DNA from: Burkholderiales bacterium
Lineage (GTDB): Bacteria; Pseudomonadota; Gammaproteobacteria; Burkholderiales; SG8-41
Assembly (NCBI GenBank): GCA_005800795.1
Contig: SYEN01000415.1
Coordinates: 1-7,409 of the forward strand
Direction of reading: 5' to 3'
Length of the DNA stretch: 7,409 bases
A program made the translations under genes and the position numbers. Below are positions 1 to 5,341 of the stretch, piece after piece. The notes under the pieces are model-generated. The model did not search any database. It was not told where the DNA came from and saw nothing but the letters and a program-made list of their open reading frames with translations. Position 1 is the stretch's first letter. The number at the start of each line of letters is the position of its first letter.

Positions 1-282
1 AAAAAGAATTCCGGCTTCTTGCCCGAAGAGCGAGATTGGCTGACGAAGGTCTTTGACGAGCTGAATTGGGTGGACGTGTTTCGCCGGGTCGATGAGCGGC
101 CCGAGCAATACACCTGGTGGTCAAACCGCGGGCAGGCCTACGCCAAAAACGTGGGGTGGCGCATCGATTATCACATTGCCACGCCAGCCCTCGCGGCCAC
201 TGCCAAAAAAGCCGCCATCTACAAAGACGAAAAGTTCTCCGATCACGCACCCTTGACCATTGATTACGATTTCAAGTTGTAA
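1..282 (+). CDS. xthA: Exodeoxyribonuclease III, C-terminal part (5' end outside window)
   Basis: This is the last ~93 codons of an exonuclease III/AP endonuclease of the Mg-dependent EEP fold, a cytoplasmic base-excision repair enzyme that incises abasic sites and degrades one strand of duplex DNA from the 3' end. The frame is open from base 1 (reading KKNSGFLPEERDWL) and ends in TAA at 280-282. A TTG at 19 is an internal leucine codon, not a start, because family similarity continues upstream of it. Diagnostic motifs are SGFLPEER, the GWRIDYHIATP block (its Asp belongs to the active site) and KFSDHAPL, whose SDHAP histidine (codon 244-246) is the catalytic base in this family. It converges on metW with 74 bases between the stop codons. 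The N-terminal catalytic motifs lie outside the window, so only family membership is certain. Confidence 0.93.
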   Translation, partial: KKNSGFLPEERDWLTKVFDELNWVDVFRRVDERPEQYTWWSNRGQAYAKNVGWRIDYHIATPALAATAKKAAIYKDEKFSDHAPLTIDYDFKL

Positions 283-326
283 CACGCGACGCGTTTTGTT
301 TAACAGCGCCGTTCATCAGCAACCCA

Positions 327-347
327 TTGGCAACTCGTTGGCAACTC
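327..347. repeat. Short tandem repeat between convergent genes
   Basis: The 10-base word TTGGCAACTC occurs at 327-336 and again at 338-347, giving a period of 11. It lies in the gap between the stop of the exonuclease III gene and the stop of metW. Two copies are too few to assign a function; replication slippage is the simplest explanation. Confidence 0.45.
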
Positions 348-356
348 ACGAGGAGC

Positions 357-953
357 TCACGCCGCGCCGAAATGATAAATCGCCAGCGCCCCGCGTAAAT
401 TGGGCAGCGTGCCAATTGCGACTCCATCAGTGAGCACTTTGCGCTCCAATATGCGTATGCCGCGCTCGCCGCAGAACCGCTCAAAATCGTCCAGCGTGCA
501 AAGGTGAATGTTGGGCGTGTCGAACCATTGATACGGCAGATTTTCGGATAGCGGCATGCGCCCGGCCAATACGTGCAGGCGATTGCACCAATAGCCAAAG
601 TTCGGGAACGTCACGATACCTTCGTGCCCGACACGCAGCATTTCCCGGATAATGCGTTCACCGTTGCGCATAGCCTGCAGCGTCTGCGACAGAATGACAC
701 AGTCGAATGACTGGTCGTCGAATTCGCGCAGCCCTCGCTCCAGATTGCGCTGCACGACATTGACGCCGTTCTGCACGCACGCCAGGACATTGGCGTCGTC
801 GATTTCAACACCGTAACCGGAAATCTCCCGTTCGCGCTTCAGATATTTGAACAGCGTGCCATCGCCACAGCCCAGGTCCAGCACATGCGCACCTGGTTTG
901 ACCCACTGGGCAATGGCGGCGAAATCGGCGCGATCGATGCTGATGCCGTTCAT
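357..953 (-). CDS. metW: Methionine biosynthesis protein MetW (class I SAM-dependent methyltransferase fold)
   Basis: This 198-residue protein has the normal MetW length. Residues 24-34 (VLDLGCGDGTL) form the glycine-rich SAM-binding loop, and GYGVEID (residues 46-52) carries the acidic residue after strand 2 that usually contacts the ribose. NLPYQWFDTPNIHLCTL is a typical MetW C-terminal block. In proteobacteria MetW is encoded with MetX and is needed for, or stimulates, homoserine acylation; a methyl acceptor has not been established. The ATG at 953-951 overlaps the metX stop as ATGA. A Shine-Dalgarno sequence GGAGAG (964-959) sits 5 bases upstream, inside the end of metX, so translation is probably coupled and stoichiometric with MetX. 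It should share the metX promoter and riboswitch. No separate promoter or strong terminator is visible after its stop. Confidence 0.95.
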   Translation of the reverse strand: MNGISIDRADFAAIAQWVKPGAHVLDLGCGDGTLFKYLKREREISGYGVEIDDANVLACVQNGVNVVQRNLERGLREFDDQSFDCVILSQTLQAMRNGERIIREMLRVGHEGIVTFPNFGYWCNRLHVLAGRMPLSENLPYQWFDTPNIHLCTLDDFERFCGERGIRILERKVLTDGVAIGTLPNLRGALAIYHFGAA

Positions 954-2101
954 GCCGGCTCTCCGGCGATACGGTCGAAATAGGCCGCCACCAGCTTGTG
1001 GTAGCGCGCATCGTCGAGCAAAAACGCGTCGTGGCCGTGCGGTGCATCGATTTCGGCGTAGGTAACATCCCGTTTGTTCTTGAGCAGCGCGTGAACGATT
1101 TCGCGCGAACGCTCCGGCGAAAACCGCCAGTCCGTGGTGAACGACACCACCAGAAACCCGGCTGTCGCCGGCGCCAGCGCACGCGCGAGATCGCCGCCAT
1201 GTTCCAATGCCGGATCAAAATAATCCAGCGCCTTGGTTATGCGCAGATACGTGTTCGCGTCGAAGTAGCCGGAAAACTTGTCGGCCTGATAGCGCAAATA
1301 CGATTCGATTTCGAATTCGGTATCAAAGCCGTAATTCACCTTGCCGTGTTTTAGCGTGCGGCCGAACTTGCTGGCCATTTCGTCATCGGACAAATACGTG
1401 ATATGTCCGACCATGCGCGCCACCCGCAATCCCCGGCGCGGGGTGATGCTGGATGCGTAGTAATTGCCGCCATGAAAATCCGGATCGGTCAAAATCGCCT
1501 GCCGTGCCACTTCATTAAACGCGATATTCTGCGCCGAAAGATTTGGCGCACAGGCGATCACCAGCGCGTGCCGCGCGCGTTGCGGATAGGCAATACTCCA
1601 TTGCAGGCATTGCATGGCGCCAAGGCTGCCCCCCATTACTGCCGCGAACTGCTGGATACCCAGCTGATCTGCGAGCCGCGCCTGCGCGTTAACCCAATCC
1701 TCGACCGTCACTAGCGGAAAGTCCGCGCCCCAGGGACGGCCCGTGTCCGGGTTGATCGACAACGGCCCGGTCGAACCAAAACACCCACCAAGGTTGTTCA
1801 CCCCCACCACAAAAAAGCGGTTGGTATCCAACGGCTTGCCCGGACCGATCATGTTGTCCCACCAGCCGGTGTTCATGGAGTCGTCCGCATAAACCCCCGC
1901 GACATGGTGTGACGCATTCAGCGCATGACACACCAGCACCGCGTTCGAACGCGCAGCGTTCAGCGTGCCGTAGGTTTCATACGCCAATTCGTAGTGAGCA
2001 ATGCTGCGTCCGCATTTCAACGGTAGCGGCTCGTGAAACGCCGCGCGCTGCGGCACAACCACGCCGACGCTGGAACCTGACTTTAAATCGCTGGCATTCA
2101 T
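950..2101 (-). CDS. metX: Homoserine O-acyltransferase MetX (alpha/beta hydrolase fold)
   Basis: This 383-residue cytoplasmic enzyme acylates homoserine with acetyl- or succinyl-CoA, the first committed step of methionine synthesis. The family motifs are visible: CHALNASHHVAG (oxyanion-side region), GWWDNMIGPGKPLDT, NNLGGCFGSTGPLS, the nucleophile elbow GGSLGAMQ with Ser159, TTDWRFSPERS with Asp324, and HGHDAFLLD with His357, completing a Ser-Asp-His triad. Acetyl versus succinyl specificity cannot be decided by eye; betaproteobacterial MetX partnered with MetW is often annotated as a succinyltransferase. The ATG at 2101 is chosen because SVGVVVPQ aligns with known MetX N-termini and there is no other start in frame. 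No Shine-Dalgarno sequence precedes it: the bases just upstream are a terminator U-tract. Expression is inferred to be controlled by the SAM-II leader at 2103-2300. It overlaps metW by 4 bases. Confidence 0.97.
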   Translation of the reverse strand: MNASDLKSGSSVGVVVPQRAAFHEPLPLKCGRSIAHYELAYETYGTLNAARSNAVLVCHALNASHHVAGVYADDSMNTGWWDNMIGPGKPLDTNRFFVVGVNNLGGCFGSTGPLSINPDTGRPWGADFPLVTVEDWVNAQARLADQLGIQQFAAVMGGSLGAMQCLQWSIAYPQRARHALVIACAPNLSAQNIAFNEVARQAILTDPDFHGGNYYASSITPRRGLRVARMVGHITYLSDDEMASKFGRTLKHGKVNYGFDTEFEIESYLRYQADKFSGYFDANTYLRITKALDYFDPALEHGGDLARALAPATAGFLVVSFTTDWRFSPERSREIVHALLKNKRDVTYAEIDAPHGHDAFLLDDARYHKLVAAYFDRIAGEPA

Positions 2102-2102
2102 G

Positions 2103-2167
2103 AAAAAACCCGGTGAAATTCGCGCGCCGTATCGAACTTCCAGACTCTGCGCGCAATCACCGGGTTT
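2103..2167 (-). terminator. Intrinsic terminator (attenuator) immediately upstream of metX
   Basis: In the mRNA sense, AAACCCGGTGA (2167-2157) pairs perfectly over 11 bases with TCACCGGGTTT (2116-2106). After a small internal loop the stem continues with GCGCGC (2154-2149) against GCGCGC (2127-2122), closing a 21-base loop. Six U residues (2108-2103) follow and end one base before the metX ATG. The arrangement is a classic Rho-independent terminator. Its 5' arm is also complementary to the upstream riboswitch, so it is best read as the expression platform. Opposing arms on the plus strand lack a T-run at the far end, so it acts in the metX direction only. Confidence 0.85.
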
Positions 2168-2174
2168 GAGTTTT

Positions 2175-2202
2175 GCGGCCTGCCCAAGCCTGCGGGCGCC
2201 GC
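2175..2202 (-). other. GC-rich hairpin between aptamer and terminator
   Basis: In the transcript, GCGGC (2202-2198) plus GCCC (2197-2194) pair with GGGC (2185-2182) plus GCCGC (2179-2175), leaving an AG bulge and an 8-base loop. It starts two bases after the last pseudoknot pair of the aptamer. It has no U-tract, so it is not itself a terminator. It may act as a pause hairpin giving the aptamer time to bind ligand, or simply as a structural spacer. The pairing is directly visible; the role is inference. Confidence 0.5.
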
Positions 2203-2258
2203 CATCTCTTTAGCCGGATTTATTGCGCGCCCGCAATCTGATTTCAAATCGGCGCGTC
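2203..2258 (-). promoter_or_regulatory. SAM-II riboswitch aptamer in the metX leader
   Basis: The transcript shows the SAM-II (SAM-alpha) layout. Helix P1 is CGCGCC (2256-2251) with GGCGCG (2231-2226), enclosing a loop that begins GAUUUGAAAUC. The characteristic AAUAAAU linker follows, then the conserved GCUAAAG (2214-2208). The two pseudoknot helices can be drawn: GAUU (2238-2235) with AAUC (2220-2217), and AUC (2242-2240) with GAU (2206-2204). SAM-II aptamers bind S-adenosylmethionine and control methionine genes, best known from alphaproteobacteria, which fits the position upstream of metX-metW. Many SAM-II elements act by masking a ribosome binding site; here a terminator lies downstream instead. 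The assignment is by recall of the consensus and by the pairings, not by a covariance-model search. Confidence 0.85.
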
Positions 2259-2271
2259 AAAACAAGGACTT

Positions 2272-2300
2272 ACATTACACCGCCGGCTAGGGATTGTCAA
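2272..2300 (-). promoter_or_regulatory. Sigma-70 type promoter for the metX-metW leader
   Basis: A perfect -35 box TTGACA lies at 2300-2295. Two -10 candidates exist: TAATGT (2277-2272) at the ideal 17-base spacing but only 3 of 6 matches, and TGTAAT (2279-2274) with 5 of 6 matches at a short 15-base spacing. Either would start transcription near 2264-2267, a few bases before the aptamer, as expected for a riboswitch-controlled operon. The -35 box lies inside the last codons of the upstream hypothetical gene. Confidence 0.6.
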
Positions 2301-2676
2301 TTTCGCCGGGGTGCGCCGCGCCATAGTCGAGCAGATGCTGGCGCAAAAAGGCCCGCACCGGCGCTTCCAGTTCGGTGGCGCGCAGATCAAATTCCTCCAG
2401 CACCGTGGTCAGCGGCACCAAACCATCGGGAACCATGATCGGCGTGCGATTCTTCACCGGCGACGCCTCGCCACCATCGACCCGGTGATGCGTGTAGCCG
2501 TTCGCGGCACGCCAGCTCAGCACGCGCTCATAGTTGGGCAGGTCGTAGCACACCTGAAAACCGACCATGCTGCTGTCGGCCGCCTGCCAGGTAAAAATAT
2601 CGAAGTAGTCATCGCGAAACCAGCGCCGTCTCAGGTTGGGGTCGGGTTGATTCACGCGGGTGATTTCGTGCAGCAT
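2287..2676 (-). CDS. Conserved hypothetical protein, 129 aa
   Basis: I do not recognise a characterised family, although proteins of this type (starting MLHEI-RV and containing RRWF and FQ-CYD) are familiar as unnamed small conserved proteins in betaproteobacteria. It is soluble-looking: no signal peptide, membrane segment or coiled coil is evident. Visible landmarks are RRRWF (16-20), VGFQVCYD (38-45), LSWR (53-56), HHRVDGGE (63-70) and TPIMVPDG (78-85), with an alpha-helical, acidic C-terminal third. The start ATG lies 10 bases after the ptsI stop, so it is probably the last gene of the EIIA-ptsH-ptsI operon. Only a weak ribosome binding site is present. Its final codons contain the metX -35 box. 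The conservation of the start with the family and the tight spacing support a real gene; the function is unknown. Confidence 0.8.
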   Translation of the reverse strand: MLHEITRVNQPDPNLRRRWFRDDYFDIFTWQAADSSMVGFQVCYDLPNYERVLSWRAANGYTHHRVDGGEASPVKNRTPIMVPDGLVPLTTVLEEFDLRATELEAPVRAFLRQHLLDYGAAHPGEIDNP

Positions 2677-2686
2677 GGCCGGGGCG

Positions 2687-4423
2687 TCAATGGATCGGGC
2701 TGTTCATTCTGGCGAGCAGCATTTTCAGCCGCACCGGGTCGCTCGCGCGCAGCATCGTACGCGCGGCAGTCTGAAGTGCGGTCGCATCGGCATGCAACAC
2801 CTGCTGTTTGACATCCGGCACATGCGCCGCATGCATCGAAAAATTACGCAGCCCCAAGCCCAACAGCAGCCGCGTCAGCGTGACGTCGCCCGCCATTTCG
2901 CCACACATGGTTACCGGCACGCCAGCCTTGTTGGCGCGCTTGATAATACCCGACACCAGCGAGAGGATCGCTGGGTGCAGCGGATCGTACAGATAGGCCA
3001 CGCTTTCGTCCGCGCGGTCGATGGCGAGCGTGTACTGAATCAGGTCATTGGTGCCGATGGAAAGAAAATCCAGTTTGCGCAAAAACACGTCCAGCGCCAA
3101 TGCCGCCGCGGGCACTTCGATCATGCTGCCGATACGAACGTTACGGTTGTAGGGAATCTGCTCGTCGTCGAGGCTCGCCTTGGCACGCGCTATCAACTGC
3201 AGGGTTTGATCGATTTCGCTGGAACTGGCCAGCATCGGAATCAGAATACTCACGTTGCCGTAATGCGAGGCGCGCAGCAGTGCACGCAACTGGCTCAGAA
3301 AACGCTGCGGTTCAGTGAGGCATAGCCGTATCGCGCGCAGACCCAGCGCCGGATTGGCGCCCACCGTGAAGCCGTCCTCGGTTTGCTTGTCTGCGCCCAG
3401 ATCATACGTACGGATGGTGACCGGGAGTCCGTTCATCGCCTGCGCCACGCTGCGATAAGCCTCGAACTGCTCGTCCTCGTCCGGCAAATCGCTGCGGTTC
3501 AAAAATAGAAACTCGCTGCGAAAAAGCCCGATGCCAGTGGCGCCGTTGGCCAGCGCCTGGGCCACGTCTTCCGGCAATTCAATGTTGGCGTGCAGTTCCA
3601 CAGCTACACCGTCATGGGTGACTGCGGGCGTGTCGCGCAGGCCAGCCAGCTTGCTGCGCTCCGCGCCAAACGCCAGTTTGCGCCGCTGGTATTCGGCGAG
3701 GACGCGTTCATCGGGGTCGACGATCAGTACGCCGCAGCTGCCGTCGACGATAATCAACTCGCCCTCTCGCACCAGCTCCCGCGCCCTGTGCAGCGCCACA
3801 ATGGACGGGATATTCAGACTGCGGGCGACCACCGCCGTGTGCGAAGTGACACCGCCCATGTCGGTAATAAAACTCGCGAAATTGTGGCGCTTGAACTGCA
3901 CCACGTCAGCCGGCGACAGGTCATGCGCCACCAGAATCCGCTCGTGTTCAGCATCGGTGGCCGGCGGCGGCACGTAACCGGGCTGGCCTGACAGCGCTTT
4001 CAATATCCGCTCGACCACCTGCACCACGTCGTTGCGCCGCTCGCGCAGGTAGTTGTCTTCGATGGCGTCAAATTGCGCGAGCAGCGTGTCGCTCTGCACC
4101 TTGATGGCCCATTCGGCGTTGCACTGTTCGGTTTCGATGATGCGGCGTGGCTCAGACGACAGCGTGGCATCGTCCAGAATCATGCGGTGCAAATCGACAA
4201 AAGCGGAAAACTCTGCCGGCGCGCCTGCAGGGATTTCGCCACGCAAGGTTTCAAATTCGGCACGTACGGTCTGGATCGCCGCATCAAAACGCAATGATTC
4301 GGCGGCAATCTGATGCGGCGGAATCACAAAGTGATCGACTTCCAGCGTGGCGTGCGACACCAGATGTGCGTGGCCAATGGCAATGCCACCGGAAACACCG
4401 ATGCCGTGCAGGGTGAAACTCAT
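2687..4423 (-). CDS. ptsI: Phosphoenolpyruvate-protein phosphotransferase (PTS Enzyme I)
   Basis: This 578-residue cytoplasmic enzyme has the usual full length of Enzyme I. It takes phosphate from phosphoenolpyruvate onto a histidine and passes it to HPr. The N-terminal part holds the HPr-binding helical domain and the swivelling phosphohistidine domain, with GGVTSHTAVVARSLNIP placing the phosphorylated His at residue 195. The C-terminal TIM-barrel carries GIGLFRSEFLFL (297-308, PEP-binding Arg302), GANPALGLRAIR (355-366), IPMLAS, SMIEVPAA, SIGTNDLIQYTLA and MCGEMAGD with the catalytic Cys507. All key residues are present. The start MSFTLHGIGVSGGIAIG matches the family; no clear Shine-Dalgarno sequence precedes it, and the upstream 87 bases are occupied by a structured repeat. 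It follows ptsH and precedes a small hypothetical gene. No sugar permease is encoded here, so a regulatory phosphorelay is likely. Confidence 0.98.
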   Translation of the reverse strand: MSFTLHGIGVSGGIAIGHAHLVSHATLEVDHFVIPPHQIAAESLRFDAAIQTVRAEFETLRGEIPAGAPAEFSAFVDLHRMILDDATLSSEPRRIIETEQCNAEWAIKVQSDTLLAQFDAIEDNYLRERRNDVVQVVERILKALSGQPGYVPPPATDAEHERILVAHDLSPADVVQFKRHNFASFITDMGGVTSHTAVVARSLNIPSIVALHRARELVREGELIIVDGSCGVLIVDPDERVLAEYQRRKLAFGAERSKLAGLRDTPAVTHDGVAVELHANIELPEDVAQALANGATGIGLFRSEFLFLNRSDLPDEDEQFEAYRSVAQAMNGLPVTIRTYDLGADKQTEDGFTVGANPALGLRAIRLCLTEPQRFLSQLRALLRASHYGNVSILIPMLASSSEIDQTLQLIARAKASLDDEQIPYNRNVRIGSMIEVPAAALALDVFLRKLDFLSIGTNDLIQYTLAIDRADESVAYLYDPLHPAILSLVSGIIKRANKAGVPVTMCGEMAGDVTLTRLLLGLGLRNFSMHAAHVPDVKQQVLHADATALQTAARTMLRASDPVRLKMLLARMNSPIH

Positions 4424-4429
4424 GCGTGC

Positions 4430-4507
4430 GTGAAGTGCGATGTGTGAGGCGTGGGGCGCATAGCGGCAAGATTACCACGCCTTGCCGCTCACGCTTCACG
4501 CCTCACG
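4430..4507. repeat. Inverted intergenic element of degenerate GTGARGC heptads
   Basis: Between ptsH and ptsI the DNA forms a nested inverted repeat. The outer arms are GTGAGGCGTG (4444-4453) and CACGCCTCAC (4497-4506), 10 perfect pairs; the inner arms are AGCGGCAAG (4462-4470) and CTTGCCGCT (4481-4489), 9 perfect pairs around a 10-base loop. Both flanks also read as 7-base units: GTGAAGT, GCGATGT, GTGAGGC, GTGGGGC on the plus strand, and GTGAGGC, GTGAAGC, GTGAGCG on the minus strand. It resembles a REP/BIME-like palindromic element. There is no T-run, so it is not an obvious terminator, but in the pts transcript it would fold into a strong stem just before ptsI. Confidence 0.75.
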
Positions 4508-4510
4508 GCG

Positions 4511-4780
4511 TCATTCGCCTTCGCCGAATTTATCCGCGATCAGCGCGACAATGGCGTGCATGGCGGGGGTTTCGTCGCCGCCGTTGGTTTCGATGGTAAT
4601 GCGCGTACCCTTGGCGGCCGCCAGCATCATCACCCCCATGATACTTTTGGCGTTGACGCGGCGTGCCCCGCGGCTAACCCAAACTTCAGAGGCAAATTGT
4701 CCTGCGAGTTGCGTCAGCTTCGCCGATGCCCTTGCGTGCAGGCCCAAGCGGTTGACGATTTCAACTTCCTGCTGCTGCAT
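4511..4780 (-). CDS. ptsH: Phosphocarrier protein HPr
   Basis: This 89-residue protein has the normal length of HPr, the small cytoplasmic phosphocarrier between Enzyme I and EIIA proteins. NRLGLHARAS places the phosphorylated histidine at residue 15, and NAKSIMGVMML places the regulatory serine at 46, the site used by HPr kinase/phosphorylase, which many betaproteobacteria have. The internal ATG at 4780 is chosen over an upstream start at 4831 because it gives exactly these canonical His15 and Ser46 numbers, and the extra N-terminus would be proline- and cysteine-rich and unlike HPr. With this start the gene overlaps the end of the EIIA gene by 20 bases in another frame, implying translational coupling; there is no clear Shine-Dalgarno sequence. 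The residues needed for both phosphorylations are intact. Confidence 0.96.
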   Translation of the reverse strand: MQQQEVEIVNRLGLHARASAKLTQLAGQFASEVWVSRGARRVNAKSIMGVMMLAAAKGTRITIETNGGDETPAMHAIVALIADKFGEGE

Positions 4781-5189
4781 GGGCGGGCATGGCGTGGAGG
4801 GTAAATGCGGGCACCCGCAGCACGCCCTCACAGCCGCCGCTGATGGCCTTGGTAGTCATCACATCCAGCGTTTTTTCGCGGTAGGTGAGCGCACGGATCA
4901 GCATCGGCAGGCTCACGCCAGCGACAGCCTCGATCCTGCCGGGCACGATCAACTTCGCGGCCACGTTGGACGGCGTACCGCCGTACATGTCGGTAAGCAC
5001 CAGCACGCCGCTGCCGGAATCTAGTTCTTTTATCAGAGACTGCGCCTGCGGCAGCAGCAGTAGCGGATCGTCCTGCGCCGTAACGCCAAGTTGGCGCACG
5101 CGAGGCAGGCGCTTGTTGAGCACGTGTATGGACGTGCGAATCAGGCTTTCGCCCAGGGTGCCGTGCGTGAGCAGCAGGATGCCTATCAT
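4761..5189 (-). CDS. PTS EIIA component, mannose family (standalone)
   Basis: This 142-residue single-domain protein belongs to the EIIA-Man fold. The phosphorylated histidine is His9 in LLLTHGTLGE, LTDMYGGTPSN (65-75) is the family's strongest signature, and GVSLPMLIRAL (91-101) follows. It accepts phosphate from HPr; E. coli ManX then passes it to an EIIB domain, but this protein has no fused EIIB and no IIB/IIC/IID genes are nearby. Homologues in the same EIIA-HPr-EI order in betaproteobacteria are regarded as regulatory. It is probably the first gene of the pts operon, 152 bases downstream of gshB. The start MIGILLLTHG matches the family exactly, although no Shine-Dalgarno sequence is visible. 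The C-terminus (HAMPAHAAAGS) is encoded where ptsH begins and is likely not conserved. Confidence 0.94.
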   Translation of the reverse strand: MIGILLLTHGTLGESLIRTSIHVLNKRLPRVRQLGVTAQDDPLLLLPQAQSLIKELDSGSGVLVLTDMYGGTPSNVAAKLIVPGRIEAVAGVSLPMLIRALTYREKTLDVMTTKAISGGCEGVLRVPAFTLHAMPAHAAAGS

Positions 5190-5223
5190 TGATGTGTTGC
5201 AGCAATATGTAGAAACGGAACGA

Positions 5224-5253
5224 ATTCTACGCTATTGCAACGCAACATAGAAT
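5224..5253. other. Hairpin/operator-like palindrome upstream of the EIIA gene
   Basis: ATTCTA (5224-5229) and TAGAAT (5248-5253) are perfect inverted repeats, and between them TTGC and GCAA (around an AAC) form a second small palindrome. It lies 35 bases before the EIIA start codon. It could be a leader hairpin or a protein-binding site. TAGAAT also resembles a -10 box on either strand, but no matching -35 box sits at proper spacing. Confidence 0.35.
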
Positions 5254-5276
5254 GCAGGAATCCCCTTAAAATCAGA

Positions 5277-5306
5277 GTTTTAGAACTTTTTACAATTGGC
5301 TGTCAC
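5277..5306 (-). promoter_or_regulatory. Candidate promoter for the EIIA-ptsH-ptsI operon
   Basis: Within the AT-rich gap after gshB, a -35-like GTGACA (5306-5301, 5 of 6) is followed after 18 bases by TAAAAC (5282-5277, 4 of 6), giving a predicted start near 5270 and a leader of about 80 bases. The whole gap (5190-5341) contains no gene, tRNA or clear terminator that I can see. The boxes are weak, so this is a suggestion only. Confidence 0.3.
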
Positions 5307-5341
5307 ACTCAGAAAACTACTTAACTAATTGTTTTTGTTGA

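Larger units (their letters stand above)
2098..2205 (-). other. Possible 35-codon leader ORF overlapping the metX start
   Basis: An open frame runs from an ATG at 2205-2203 to a TGA at 2100-2098 and encodes a 35-residue peptide beginning MAAPAGLGRPQ and ending REFHRVFS. Its stop overlaps the metX start as ATGA, the same arrangement as the metX/metW junction. It spans the terminator hairpin. The purine stretch AAAGAG of the aptamer abuts its ATG with no spacer, which is poor for a ribosome binding site, and the peptide matches nothing I recognise. It may be chance, or a translated leader coupled to metX. A one-base change in the T6 run at 2103-2108 would fuse it in frame to metX. Confidence 0.2.

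Noticed and set aside
281..301. Possible terminator after the exonuclease III gene (ACGC/GCGT hairpin then TTTGTTT)
   Set aside because: The stem is only 4 base pairs with a 3-base loop; too weak to call.
272..598. Long open frame antisense/out of frame in metW
   Set aside because: It overlaps metW, which has clear family motifs; the composition is typical of a shadow frame in GC-rich DNA.
2660..3325. 221-codon plus-strand open frame opposite ptsI
   Set aside because: It lies entirely against a complete Enzyme I gene and reads as low-complexity antisense sequence.
4430..4507. Intrinsic terminator between ptsH and ptsI
   Set aside because: The stem is strong but there is no T-run on either strand after it; better described as an intergenic palindromic repeat.
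4511..4831. Longer HPr start at 4831
   Set aside because: The extra 17 residues are unlike HPr, and the internal ATG at 4780 gives the canonical His15/Ser46 numbering.
5277..5291. Hairpin AGTT/AACT followed by T5 on the plus strand
   Set aside because: The 4-pair AT-only stem is far too unstable to be a terminator, and no plus-strand gene ends there.
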